Assembly (NCBI RefSeq): GCF_010731735.1
Contig: NZ_AP022588.1
Span: forward strand, 2,852,001-2,916,000
Direction of reading: 5' to 3'
Length of the DNA: 64,000 bases
DNA from: Mycolicibacterium sediminis
GTDB lineage: Bacteria; Actinomycetota; Actinomycetes; Mycobacteriales; Mycobacteriaceae
Made by a program: the position numbers and the translations under genes
Notes under the pieces: generated by a model
What the model saw: the letters and a program-made list of their open reading frames with translations, nothing else
Told to the model about the DNA's origin: nothing
The model's database searches: none
Shown here: one piece after another, positions 33,895 to 43,177 of the stretch
How the letters are laid out: each line of letters starts with the position of its first letter
Position numbering within the stretch: the first letter of the stretch is position 1

Positions 33895-36800
33895 GTGGTG
33901 CCCAGCTCCCACACCGCGATGTCGCCCGAGTCGCTGACCGATCCCGGTCTGCGTGGCACCGTGCGCGTCCTGGGGGGTCCCGGGGTCGGCAAGAGTTCGC
34001 TCCTGGTGGAGACCGCGGTCGCGCACGTCACGGCGGGCACCGAGCCGGAATCCGTTCTGCTGCTGACGGGTTCCGCCACGCTCGGCGGCCGCGCCCGTGC
34101 CGCGGTGACGGCGGCCCTGCTCGGCGGCGCCGGGCCGACCGCGGTGCGCGAACCGCTGGTCCGCACGGTCCACTCCTACGCGTTCGCCGTGCTGCGCCTC
34201 GCCGCGCAGCGCAACGGCGACCCGCCGCCCCGACTGGTGACGAGCGCCGAGCAGGACGGCATCATCCGCGAGATGCTCGCCGGCGACGTCGAGGACGGGG
34301 CGGCGGCGTCGGTCGACTGGCCACCGTCGCTGCGGCCCGCCCTCGGTACCGTCGGGTTCGCCACCGAACTGCGCGACCTGCTGGCCCGCTGCACCGAGCG
34401 CGGGATCGATCCCGCGGCACTACAACGACTCGGTCGCCGCGTGGGTCGTCCGGAGTGGCTCGCGGCCGGGCAGTTCGCCCAGTCCTACGAGCAGATCATG
34501 CTGCTCCGTTCCGCGGTCGGCATGGCGGCGCCGCAGGCGACCGTTCCCGCGCTCGGTGCCGCAGAGCTGGTCGGCGCCGCGCTCGACGCCTTCGCCGCCG
34601 ATCCCGACCTGCTCGCCGCCGAGCGCAGTCGCATCCGGCTGCTGCTGGTCGACGACGCGCAGCACCTCGATCCGCAGGCGGCCCTGCTCGTCCGCGTCCT
34701 CGCCGCGGGCGCCGACCTCACCGTCATCGCCGGTGACCCCAATCAGTCGGTGTTCGGATACCGCGGGGCGGACCCGGCACTGCTCGAGATCGGCTCGGAC
34801 CCGGCCGTCGTGCTCACCGAGTCCCATCGCTGCGCACCGGCGGTCGCCCGTGCGGTCGCGGGCATCGCCGGTCGGTTGCCGGGCGCCGACGTCGGCAGGG
34901 CCCTGACGGCCGCCGACGAACGGGACGGTTCCGTCACCGTGCGCATCGCCGCGACGTCGCACGCCGAGTCGAACGTCATCGCCGACGCCCTGCGCCGCGC
35001 GCACCTCGTCGACGGGGTCCCGTGGTCGCAGATGGCGGTCATCGTGCGATCGGTGCCCCGCGCCGGCACGGCACTGGCACGGACCCTGACGGCGGCAGGC
35101 GTCCCGGTGGATCAACCACCGTTCTCGGCACCGCCTGCGGAGCATCCGACGGTGGCGGGCCTGCTCGGGGTGCTCGGTGCGGTCGCCGACGCCCTCGACG
35201 GCGACACGGCCGTCGCCCTCCTCACCGGACCGATCGGCGGGGTGGACCCGGTGACGCTGCGGCAGCTGCGTCGCGCGCTGCGACGCGCCGACGGCAGCAC
35301 CCCGCCACGCGAGTTCACGGACCTGCTGCTCGACGCCCTCGACGGCCGGGGCCCCGACCTGCCGGACACCCTGGGGCGCCCCGTGCGTCGGGTCCGCAAC
35401 GTGCTCGCCGCGGCGCGGCGCAGCCACCGTGGCGGTCAGGATCCGCGGTTCGTGCTGTGGCAGGCCTGGCACAAGTGCGGGCTGCAGCGACGCTGGACGG
35501 CCGCCGTCGAGCGCGGCGGTGCGGGTGGCACGCAGGCGGGTCGCGACCTGGACGCCGTCACCGCCCTGTTCGACGTCGCCGAGCAGTACGTCACGCGGAC
35601 CACTGGCGCCTCGGTCGGCGGCCTGGTCGACCACGTACGCGCCATCACGCTGCCCGCCCCGACGCGCGGCGACGTCGGCCGGACCGAGACGGTCAGCGTG
35701 CTCAGTGCACACGCCGCGCTCGGCCGGGAGTGGGAGTTCGTGGTGATCGCCGGACTGCAGGAAGGGTTGTGGCCCAACACCGTTCCACGTGGTGGCGTCC
35801 TGGGCACGCAGCGGCTCGTCGACGTCCTCGACGGCGTGATCGACGGGCCGGACGCTCCGGTCTCGACCGCGGCGCCCCTGCTCGCCGAGGAACGCCGGCT
35901 GCTGGTCGCCGCGCTGGGGAGGGCGCGCAGCCACGTCCTGGTCACCGCGGTCGACAGCGACGAGGGCGACGAGGCGATGCTGCCGTCGACGTTCTGCGAG
36001 GAACTCGCGGCGCTGGCCACCGCGCACCCGGACGCCGACGCCGAGCCGGTGCGGGCGCCGCGCGTCCTGGCGCCGTCCGCTCTCGTCGGTCGCCTGCGTG
36101 CCGTGGTGTGTGCGCCGGCCGAGGCCGTCGATCCGGACTCTCGCGCCCGGGCCGCCACGCAGCTGGCCAGACTGGCTGCGGCGGGGGTGCCCGGTGCGGA
36201 CCCGGCCCAGTGGCACGCGACCACTGAGACGTCGACGGCGGCGCCGCTGTGGGACGCCGACGGACACGTCGTCACGCTGTCACCGTCGACCCTGCAGACA
36301 CTGACGGACTGCCCGCTGCGCTGGCTGCTGGAACGGCACGGCGGTCAGGACGGCCGCGACGTACGGTCGGCGCTCGGGACGGTCGTGCACGCCCTGGTGT
36401 CGGACTCGAACACGTCCGAGGAGCAGATGCTGCGCGAACTCGACACGCTCTGGTCCTCGCTGCCGTTCGACGCCGAGTGGTACTCGGCGAACGAGCTGGT
36501 CCGGCACCAGTCGATGCTGTCGGCGTTCGCCCAGTGGCGCGACCGGACGCGCGGCGAACTCACCGAGGTCAGCACCGAGATCGACGTCGACGGCGTGGTG
36601 GCCGCCGCCGACGAGGCCGGCCCCGGCGTGCGGATCCGTGGTCGCGTCGACCGGCTGGAGCGCGACGCGGAGGACCGGCTGGTCGTGGTCGACGTCAAGA
36701 CCGGCAAGAGCCCGGTGACCAAGGACGACGCGCAGCGCCACGCCCAGCTCGCGGCGTATCAGCTGGCCGTCTCCGAAGGCGTTCTGCCACAGGGTGATCA

Positions 36801-37032
36801 GGCCGGTGGTGGCCGGCTGGTCTACCTCGGCAAGATCGGCACGGCAGGCCCGACGGAACGCGAGCAGGGGCCGATGACCGAGGATGGCCGGGTGACGTGG
36901 CAGGAGTCGGTCCGGGACGCGGCCGCGGCGACCCGGGGTCCGGAGTTCGTCGCCCGGGTCAACGACGGCTGTGCGCACTGCCCGGTGAGTGCGATGTGCC
37001 CCGCCCGGGCCGCCGTGGAGGGACGCCGGTGA
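33895..37032 (+). CDS. adnA: AdnA subunit of the AdnAB helicase-nuclease
   Basis: The 1045-residue subunit belongs to the mycobacterial double-strand-break resecting motor-nuclease. The N-terminal UvrD-like motor has Walker A GGPGVGKSS (residues 27-35), LLLVDDAQHLDPQA and QSVFGYRGADPA. The C-terminal AddB-like nuclease has VVVDVKTGK, and an iron-sulfur cluster is suggested by Cys in LTDCPLRW together with CAHCPVSAMC near the end. AdnA provides one of the two nuclease domains. Start choice is open between GTG 33895, GTG 33898 and ATG 33919. The stop overlaps the adnB GTG. It is the Rv3202c orthologue. Confidence 0.93.
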   Translation: MVPSSHTAMSPESLTDPGLRGTVRVLGGPGVGKSSLLVETAVAHVTAGTEPESVLLLTGSATLGGRARAAVTAALLGGAGPTAVREPLVRTVHSYAFAVLRLAAQRNGDPPPRLVTSAEQDGIIREMLAGDVEDGAAASVDWPPSLRPALGTVGFATELRDLLARCTERGIDPAALQRLGRRVGRPEWLAAGQFAQSYEQIMLLRSAVGMAAPQATVPALGAAELVGAALDAFAADPDLLAAERSRIRLLLVDDAQHLDPQAALLVRVLAAGADLTVIAGDPNQSVFGYRGADPALLEIGSDPAVVLTESHRCAPAVARAVAGIAGRLPGADVGRALTAADERDGSVTVRIAATSHAESNVIADALRRAHLVDGVPWSQMAVIVRSVPRAGTALARTLTAAGVPVDQPPFSAPPAEHPTVAGLLGVLGAVADALDGDTAVALLTGPIGGVDPVTLRQLRRALRRADGSTPPREFTDLLLDALDGRGPDLPDTLGRPVRRVRNVLAAARRSHRGGQDPRFVLWQAWHKCGLQRRWTAAVERGGAGGTQAGRDLDAVTALFDVAEQYVTRTTGASVGGLVDHVRAITLPAPTRGDVGRTETVSVLSAHAALGREWEFVVIAGLQEGLWPNTVPRGGVLGTQRLVDVLDGVIDGPDAPVSTAAPLLAEERRLLVAALGRARSHVLVTAVDSDEGDEAMLPSTFCEELAALATAHPDADAEPVRAPRVLAPSALVGRLRAVVCAPAEAVDPDSRARAATQLARLAAAGVPGADPAQWHATTETSTAAPLWDADGHVVTLSPSTLQTLTDCPLRWLLERHGGQDGRDVRSALGTVVHALVSDSNTSEEQMLRELDTLWSSLPFDAEWYSANELVRHQSMLSAFAQWRDRTRGELTEVSTEIDVDGVVAAADEAGPGVRIRGRVDRLERDAEDRLVVVDVKTGKSPVTKDDAQRHAQLAAYQLAVSEGVLPQGDQAGGGRLVYLGKIGTAGPTEREQGPMTEDGRVTWQESVRDAAAATRGPEFVARVNDGCAHCPVSAMCPARAAVEGRR

Positions 37033-40000
37033 CGACGCCGCCGCGCTTCAGCCCCGCCGAGCTGGCCGAGGCGCTGGGCGTATTCGCCCCCACCGACGAG
37101 CAGGCCGCGGTCATCGCGGCGCCACCGGGTCCACTCGTCGTCATCGCGGGTGCGGGTGCGGGCAAGACCGAGACCATGGCCGCGCGGGTGGTGTGGCTGG
37201 TCGCCAACGGTTATGCGACGCCCGGGCAGGTGCTGGGCCTGACGTTCACGCGCAAGGCCGCCGGTCAGCTGCTGCGCCGCGTCCGGACCAGGTTGGCCCG
37301 GCTGGCCGGGGTCGGCCTGGGCCCCGGGGGCGACGAGAACGCCACCATCGGCACCTATCACGCCTTCGCGGGAACGCTGCTGCGCGAGCACGGCCTGCTC
37401 CTGCCGGTCGAGCCCACCACCCGGCTGATCAGCGAGACCGAGCTGTGGCAGCTGGCCTTCCAGGTGGTGTGCGACCATCCGGGTCCGCTCGAGACGGAGA
37501 GGACGCCTGCAGCGATCACGGACATGGTCCTGCGGCTGTCGGGTCAGCTCGCCGAGCACCTCGTCGACACCGATCAGCTCCGCGACACCCACCTCGAGCT
37601 GGAGCGGCTGGTGCTGACGCTGCCGCCCGGCCCACGGCAGCGCGACACCGGGCCCAACCAGTCGCTGCGCAAGATGATCGCGTCGCAGGCCGAACGTGCC
37701 GACCTCATCCCGCTGATCGACGCGCTGCACGCTCGGATGCGTGCGGAGAACGTCATGGACTTCGGGATGCAGATGTCGGCGGCGGCCCGGCTCGCCGCGG
37801 CCTTCCCGAAGGTGGGCGCGGAGTTGAGGTCTCGCTACCGCGTCGTGCTGCTCGACGAGTACCAGGACACCGGCCACGCCCAGCGCGTCGCGCTGTCCGC
37901 GCTGTTCGGCGGTGGCGTCGACGACGGGCTGGCACTGACCGCCGTCGGCGATCCCATCCAGTCGATCTACGGCTGGCGCGGTGCGTCGGCCACGAACCTG
38001 CCGCGGTTCACCACGGACTTCCCGTACGCCGACGGCACACCCGCACCCACCCTCGAGTTGCGGACCAGTTGGCGCAATCCACCGAGCGCCCTGCACCTCG
38101 CCAACGCGGTCTCGGCGGAGGCGCGCCGACGGTCGGTCGAGGTGCGCGAACTGCTGCCCAGGCCCGACGCCGCGCCCGGGACCATCCGTTGCGCGCTGCA
38201 CCCGGACGTCACCGTCGAACGCGAGTGGGTGGCCGACCAGGTGGCGCAGCGGTATCACGCCGCGCGAGCGGCGGGCGACGAGATCCCCACGGCGGCGGTG
38301 CTGGTGCGGCGCAACGCCGACGCGGTGCCGATGGCCGACGCGCTGACCGGTCGCGGCGTGCCGGTGGAGGTCGTCGGACTGGCCGGTCTGCTGGCCATTC
38401 CCGAGGTGGCCGACGTGGTCGCGATGCTGCGGTTGGCCGCCGATCCGGCCTCGGGTGCGGCGGCGGTGCGCGTGCTGACCGGCCCGCGCTGGCGACTGGG
38501 GGCGGCCGACCTCACCGCGCTGTGGCGGCGGGCCCGCGATCTCGACGGGCAGGACCGCGGCGGCGACCGCGGCTCCCTGCGGGCGATCGCGGCATCGGCG
38601 GCTCCCGACGCGGATGCCGCCTGCCTCGCCGACGCCATCTCCGACCCCGGCCCTCCCGCTCGGTACTCCGCCGAGGGCGCGCGTCGCATCGCCGCGCTCA
38701 GCCGCGAGCTGACCGCGCTGCGCGCACAGTTGCACCATCCCCTGCCCGAGCTGATCGCCGAGGTCCGCCGGACGATGGGCGTCGACGCGGAGGTTCGTGC
38801 GGCGCAACCCGTCTCGGCGGGATGGACCGGAGCGGAGCACCTCGACGCGTTCGCCGACGTGGTCGCCGACTTCGCGGTGCGCCCCGCCGGTACCGTCGGC
38901 GCCCTGCTGGCCTACCTGGACGCGGCCGAGGACCGGGAGAACGGTCTCGCGCCCGCCGACGTCGTGGTGTCCCGCGACCGCGTGCAGATCCTCACCGTGC
39001 ACGCCGCCAAGGGTCTCGAGTGGCAGGTCGTCGCGGTGCCGCACCTGTCCGGTCGCGTGTTCCCGTCGACCGCGATGGCGCGCACGTGGCTGAGCGACGC
39101 GGGTGACCTGCCACCGCTGCTGCGCGGTGACCGGGCAACGCTGTCCGAGCACGGCGTGCCGGTACTGGACACCTCCGACGTCAACGACCGAAAGGCGCTG
39201 TCGGACAAGATCGATCAGCACAAGCGGACGCTGGATCAGCGCCGCAGGGACGAGGAGCGGCGGCTGCTCTACGTGGCGCTCACCCGTGCCGAGGACACCC
39301 TGCTGCTGTCCGGCCACCACTGGGGTGCCACGGAGTCCAAGTCGCGCGGGCCCTCGGAATTCCTGCTCGAGATCAAGGACGTGATCGACCGGGCGGAGGC
39401 CGACGGCCGGCCGTGCGGCGCCGTCGGACCGTGGGCCCCCGAGCCCGCGGACGGGGATCCGAACCCGTTGCGCGACGAGGTCGTCGCACGACAGTGGCCG
39501 GTGGCACGGGTCGGCGCCGCCGCGATCGACCTGGGAGCCGAGCTGGTGGCCCGCGCGCTCGCGGGCGACGTGGCCCCGGCCGGCGAGCCCGTTCCCGACG
39601 GGGAATTCGCCGAGGACGTCGCGGGGTGGGAGGTGGAGGTCGACGCGCTGCTCGCGGAACGGGAGAAGTCGGCGCACCGCCCGCCACTCGCGCTGCCCTC
39701 GCACCTGTCGGTCAGCGCGCTGGTCGACGTCGGGCGCGACCCCGCTGGCGCGGCCCGGCGGCTGCAGCGCCGGTTGCCGTCCCGCCCGGATCCGCACGCG
39801 CTGCTGGGTACCGCGTTCCACGACTGGGTGCAGCGGTTCTTCCACGCGGAGCGGCTGTTCGACCTCGAGGACCTGCCGGGCGCAGTCGACGGCGAACTGG
39901 GCCTGGCCGAGGCGGAGAAACTGGCGGAACTGCAGGCCGCGTTCGCGGTGTCGACGTGGGCATCGCGCACCCCCGTCGACGTCGAGGTGCCGTTCGACAT

Positions 40001-40289
40001 GGTGCTCGGCGGGACCGTGGTGCGTGGCCGCATCGATGCGGTGTTCGCCGACGACGACGGTGGGTTCACCGTGGTCGACTGGAAGACCGGTGACCCCCCG
40101 GGCGCTGAGGAAGATCTGCGGCACAACGCCGTTCAGCTCGCGGTGTACCGATTGGCGTGGGCGGCGACGCAGGGGGTGGAGCCGTCGTCGGTCCGGGCGG
40201 CGTTCCACTTCGTGCGCAGTGGTGAGACCGTCACGCCCTCCGACCTGCCGGGCGCCGACGACCTCGCGTCGCTGCTGTACGTGCCGTGA
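37029..40289 (+). CDS. adnB: AdnB subunit of the AdnAB helicase-nuclease
   Basis: The 1086-residue subunit is the main ATP-driven motor of AdnAB, with a second nuclease domain. UvrD-type motifs are complete: Walker A AGAGAGKTETM near residue 45, [44 protein letters not shown] and YVALTRAEDTLLLSG. The C-terminal RecB-type nuclease has GTAFHDWVQRFF, DVEVPFDMVL and VVDWKTGDPPG. The GTG at 37029 overlaps the adnA stop as GTGA, so the heterodimer is made by coupled translation. It converges on a TetR gene 18 bp away. It is the Rv3201c orthologue. Confidence 0.95.
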   Translation: MTTPPRFSPAELAEALGVFAPTDEQAAVIAAPPGPLVVIAGAGAGKTETMAARVVWLVANGYATPGQVLGLTFTRKAAGQLLRRVRTRLARLAGVGLGPGGDENATIGTYHAFAGTLLREHGLLLPVEPTTRLISETELWQLAFQVVCDHPGPLETERTPAAITDMVLRLSGQLAEHLVDTDQLRDTHLELERLVLTLPPGPRQRDTGPNQSLRKMIASQAERADLIPLIDALHARMRAENVMDFGMQMSAAARLAAAFPKVGAELRSRYRVVLLDEYQDTGHAQRVALSALFGGGVDDGLALTAVGDPIQSIYGWRGASATNLPRFTTDFPYADGTPAPTLELRTSWRNPPSALHLANAVSAEARRRSVEVRELLPRPDAAPGTIRCALHPDVTVEREWVADQVAQRYHAARAAGDEIPTAAVLVRRNADAVPMADALTGRGVPVEVVGLAGLLAIPEVADVVAMLRLAADPASGAAAVRVLTGPRWRLGAADLTALWRRARDLDGQDRGGDRGSLRAIAASAAPDADAACLADAISDPGPPARYSAEGARRIAALSRELTALRAQLHHPLPELIAEVRRTMGVDAEVRAAQPVSAGWTGAEHLDAFADVVADFAVRPAGTVGALLAYLDAAEDRENGLAPADVVVSRDRVQILTVHAAKGLEWQVVAVPHLSGRVFPSTAMARTWLSDAGDLPPLLRGDRATLSEHGVPVLDTSDVNDRKALSDKIDQHKRTLDQRRRDEERRLLYVALTRAEDTLLLSGHHWGATESKSRGPSEFLLEIKDVIDRAEADGRPCGAVGPWAPEPADGDPNPLRDEVVARQWPVARVGAAAIDLGAELVARALAGDVAPAGEPVPDGEFAEDVAGWEVEVDALLAEREKSAHRPPLALPSHLSVSALVDVGRDPAGAARRLQRRLPSRPDPHALLGTAFHDWVQRFFHAERLFDLEDLPGAVDGELGLAEAEKLAELQAAFAVSTWASRTPVDVEVPFDMVLGGTVVRGRIDAVFADDDGGFTVVDWKTGDPPGAEEDLRHNAVQLAVYRLAWAATQGVEPSSVRAAFHFVRSGETVTPSDLPGADDLASLLYVP

Positions 40290-40307
40290 GCGGGGCGCCG
40301 GGCGGCG

Positions 40308-40868
40308 CTACGCCGGCGCGGCGCCGGTCACCGCGCGCCGAGCGATGTCGGTGACGGCGAGCAGGCGCTCGCGTGGAACGCCGTCGCGCGCTCGGCCGGC
40401 CAATCCGTTGAGCAGGACGACGAGGAACTCGGCGAGGGCGTCGGGATCGACGTCGGCCGGCAGGTCGCCGTCCCGGGCGGCCCGGTCGAGCCGGTCCGCG
40501 ATCAGGGCACGCCCCTCGTCCCTCCGATCGCCCAGCGAGGGGTCGGCGTTGATGAGGCAGCCGAGCGGATGGTCGGGGTCGGTGTACTCGGCTACCGCGC
40601 CCTCGAGCATCCGCGCGACGACCTCGCGCGCGGTCGGAGCCGAGATCGCCTGGGCCACGGGTGCATTCGGCCGCTGCGCGTACTGCGTGACGGCCTCGTC
40701 GAAGAGTTCGCGCTTCCCGCCGAAGGTTCCGTAGAGGCTGGGGGAGGAGATGCCCATGGCCGCCGTGAGCTGGCTGACCGATGTGCGGTCGTATCCGCCG
40801 CGCTGCCAGAAGAGGTTCATCGCGTCGTGCAGCGCGGTCGCTCGGTCGAACTCCCGGGGTCTGGCCAT
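40308..40868 (-). CDS. TetR-family regulator next to an NADP-binding oxidoreductase
   Basis: The 186-residue TetR-type repressor has the helix-turn-helix in GGYDRTSVSQLTAAMGISSP, followed by SLYGTFGGKRELFDEAV. The C-terminal domain resembles the TetR_C group in which a conserved Cys (HPLGCLINADP) may sense electrophiles or oxidants. It is divergent from the NADP-binding oxidoreductase gene, and the shared spacer holds an inverted repeat, so it most likely controls that gene and itself. This pair interrupts the conserved gene order between adnB and the potassium channel gene. Confidence 0.88.
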   Translation of the reverse strand: MARPREFDRATALHDAMNLFWQRGGYDRTSVSQLTAAMGISSPSLYGTFGGKRELFDEAVTQYAQRPNAPVAQAISAPTAREVVARMLEGAVAEYTDPDHPLGCLINADPSLGDRRDEGRALIADRLDRAARDGDLPADVDPDALAEFLVVLLNGLAGRARDGVPRERLLAVTDIARRAVTGAAPA

Positions 40869-40906
40869 GCCCCATCCTACGGTCGGTGCAGGTCGCCAAA
40901 CGTCCT

Positions 40907-40942
40907 GTTACGCTGCGCGAAGAGTTTCATAACGACCGTAAC
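40907..40942. promoter_or_regulatory. Inverted repeat, candidate TetR operator
   Basis: GTTACG (40907-40912) and CGTAAC (40937-40942) form inverted 6-bp arms whose centres are 30 bp apart. They lie in the 112-bp spacer between the divergent TetR gene and the oxidoreductase gene. CATAACGAC before the right arm partly repeats it. The assignment rests on position and symmetry. Confidence 0.4.
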
Positions 40943-40980
40943 AAAACCAACCGCCGCCGCGTCGGCGAGGAGGAGGAACC

Positions 40981-41619
40981 GTGACACACGCCATCATCGG
41001 TGCCGGCAACATCGGATCCGCCGTCGCCCGCAGGTTCGTCGCCGCAGGCCTTCCGGTCGCCGTCGCGGCGGGTCGCGGCCCGGCGGCGGTCGCGCCGCTG
41101 GCCGAGGAACTGGGTCCGCTCGTCACGGCGGCGGAGGTGCACGACGCCCTCGCCGCCGACATCGTCATCCTGGCGGTGCCGTTCGAGGCCGTCCGCGGCG
41201 TCGTCGATCAGGTGCCGGACTGGGGTGGGCGCATCGTCGTCGACGCCACCAATGCGATTGACTATCAGACCTTCTCGCCGGCGGACCTGGGCGGCCGCCC
41301 GTCGTCCGATCTCGTCGCGGACTGGGCCGTCAACGCACGGGTGGTCAAGTCGTTCGGGTCCACCTGGGCCAGGGTCCTCGCCCGCGACCCCGAGGTCGGC
41401 GGCGGACGGCGGGTGCTGTTCGTCTCCGGTGACCACCAGGACGCCAACGCGGAGGTGGCTTCGCTCATCGAAGCGCTCGGGTTCGCGGCCATCGATCTGG
41501 GCCGTAGCGACGCGGGCGGTCTGCTCCAGCAGTTCGGCGGCCCGCTGACCACACTGAGCCTGATCTCACAGCCGATCGGCGGCGCCACCCCCGCGGAGAT
41601 GGACGTCGTCGACCGCTGA
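40981..41619 (+). CDS. NADP-binding oxidoreductase (F420H2:NADP reductase-like)
   Basis: The 212-residue protein is of the F420_oxidored/NADP-binding Rossmann family. The dinucleotide loop IGAGNIGSAVARRF is at the N-terminus, with IVILAVPFEAVRGVV and VVDATNAIDY later, as in reductases that exchange hydride between NADP and F420 or reduce small quinones. The substrate is uncertain. The GTG at 40981 has a very strong GAGGAGGAGG sequence upstream, suggesting high translation once derepressed. It is probably controlled by the divergent TetR gene. Confidence 0.8.
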   Translation: MTHAIIGAGNIGSAVARRFVAAGLPVAVAAGRGPAAVAPLAEELGPLVTAAEVHDALAADIVILAVPFEAVRGVVDQVPDWGGRIVVDATNAIDYQTFSPADLGGRPSSDLVADWAVNARVVKSFGSTWARVLARDPEVGGGRRVLFVSGDHQDANAEVASLIEALGFAAIDLGRSDAGGLLQQFGGPLTTLSLISQPIGGATPAEMDVVDR

Positions 41620-41622
41620 GCG

Positions 41623-42024
41623 TCAGCGCGGCGCGGTGCGGTAGACCTTCAGCGCACGCGTGATCATCGGCACCTGCAACGGCAGGCGCGCGATCGCGCC
41701 GATGCGTGCGGGCCACCCCTTGTTCCACAGCACCCGCACGGAGTTGATGTTCGCCGGGAAGACGGCCACGTACAGCGCGATCGCGGCCAGCGCGCCGAGG
41801 CGACGGGTGCGCGGGACGAGCAGCAGGGCGCCGGTCGCGACCTCCGCGACACCGGAGGCGTGCGTGTAGAACCGCGCGTCGCCGGGCAGTTCGGCCGGAA
41901 CGATGGTGTCGAAAGGCTTGGGCGCCACGAAGTGCAGCGCACCCATGCCGATCAACATCGCGCCCATGCGCTGCGCGGTGGCCTGGCTGGAGGAGTCGCC
42001 GACGGATGGCGAGAAGGAGGTCAT
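41623..42024 (-). CDS. DoxX-family membrane protein
   Basis: The 133-residue integral membrane protein has four hydrophobic segments, beginning RMGAMLIGMGALHFVAPKPF, and DoxX-like features (GVAEVATGALLLVPRTRRLGALAAI). Members are linked to redox and quinone chemistry, but no activity can be deduced here. The ATG at 42024 follows GAGAAGGAGG on the reverse strand in good position. The gene ends 3 bp after the stop of the convergent NADP oxidoreductase, and its start is near the divergent potassium channel gene. Confidence 0.8.
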   Translation of the reverse strand: MTSFSPSVGDSSSQATAQRMGAMLIGMGALHFVAPKPFDTIVPAELPGDARFYTHASGVAEVATGALLLVPRTRRLGALAAIALYVAVFPANINSVRVLWNKGWPARIGAIARLPLQVPMITRALKVYRTAPR

Positions 42025-42069
42025 GGTTACATTGTGCTGTGCCGCCCCTTCCGCGAATGATTGGCCCTC

Positions 42070-43170
42070 GTGGCCAGGGGTAAATTGCGTCGCCGCCTGC
42101 AGAGGCTCGAGCAGGAGAATCTGACCGCGCGCCACGACGCTGCGCTCGGCGAGGTCATCACGATCCCCGAGGACTTCATCAGTCCCGCGCGCCGGATCGC
42201 GATGCGCGTGGTCTGGGCGCTGGGGGCGCTGTTCGCCGCGGTCATGATCGTCTACTTCGACCGGCACGGTTATCGCGACATCGAGGCCACCCCCGACCAG
42301 AACAACCCCTTGTCGTTCCTGGACTGCCTCTACTACGCCACGGTGTCACTGTCGACTACCGGCTACGGCGACATCACCCCGGTCACGGAATCGGCCCGGC
42401 TCGTCAACGTCCTGGTCATCACACCACTGCGGGTCGCGTTCCTGATCGTGCTCATCGGCACGACGGTCGAGACGCTGACCACGCAGTCACGGCAGGCGTT
42501 GAAGATTCAGCGTTGGAGGAAGAGCGTGCGCAATCACACCATCGTGGTCGGCTACGGCACGAAGGGCAGGACCGCGGTCACCGCGATGGTCAGCGACGGG
42601 GTGGCACCCGGCAGCATCGTCGTCGTCGAACAGGACGACCTGGCACTGGAGCGCGCGAAGTCCGCGGGTCTGGTGACGGTGCGAGGCGACGGGACCAAGG
42701 GCGACGCGCTGCGCCTGGCGAGCGTGCAGCACGCGGAGACCATCATCGTCGCGGCCAATAAGGACTCCGACGCCGTGCTGGTGACGCTGACCGCCCGCGA
42801 ACTCGCGCCGAACGCCAAGATCATCGCCGCCGTCCGGGAGTCCGAGAACAAGCACCTGCTGACGCAGTCCGGCGCGAACACCACGGTCGTGACGTCGGAG
42901 ACGGCGGGCCGACTGCTGGGCGTCGCGAAGCGGACCCCGAGCGTCGTCGAGGTCATGGAGGACCTGCTGACGCCGGATGCGGGCTACGCCATCGCCGAGC
43001 GGTCCGTCACGGCCAAGGAGGTCGGCTCGTCGCCGCGGCACATGAAGGACATCGTGCTGGGCGTGGTCCGCAACGGCGAACTGCTGCGCATCGACAAGCC
43101 GGCCGCCGACGCCGTCGAACTCGGCGACAAACTCCTGATCGTCAAGACCGCAGCGGACTCGGAGGACTGA
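42070..43170 (+). CDS. Two-helix potassium channel with RCK domain (Rv3200c-like)
   Basis: The 366-residue channel subunit has two transmembrane helices (about residues 45-70 and 112-138) flanking a pore loop with the K+ selectivity filter TTGYGD (residues 96-101). A cytosolic RCK/TrkA-N Rossmann domain (HTIVVGYGTKGRTAVTAMV) and a TrkA-C domain (GVVRNGELLRIDKP) follow. This is the MthK-like architecture, gated by ligand binding to the RCK ring. I chose GTG 42070; a TTG three codons upstream is the alternative and neither has a clear ribosome-binding site. The nudC gene starts 7 bp after its stop. Confidence 0.9.
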   Translation: MARGKLRRRLQRLEQENLTARHDAALGEVITIPEDFISPARRIAMRVVWALGALFAAVMIVYFDRHGYRDIEATPDQNNPLSFLDCLYYATVSLSTTGYGDITPVTESARLVNVLVITPLRVAFLIVLIGTTVETLTTQSRQALKIQRWRKSVRNHTIVVGYGTKGRTAVTAMVSDGVAPGSIVVVEQDDLALERAKSAGLVTVRGDGTKGDALRLASVQHAETIIVAANKDSDAVLVTLTARELAPNAKIIAAVRESENKHLLTQSGANTTVVTSETAGRLLGVAKRTPSVVEVMEDLLTPDAGYAIAERSVTAKEVGSSPRHMKDIVLGVVRNGELLRIDKPAADAVELGDKLLIVKTAADSED

Positions 43171-43177
43171 CCCCGCG

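Noticed and set aside
36822..40208. 1128-codon open frame antisense to adnB
   Set aside because: It is the GC-rich mirror of a well-supported helicase-nuclease gene, with low-complexity Arg/Gly/His-rich content and no domain.
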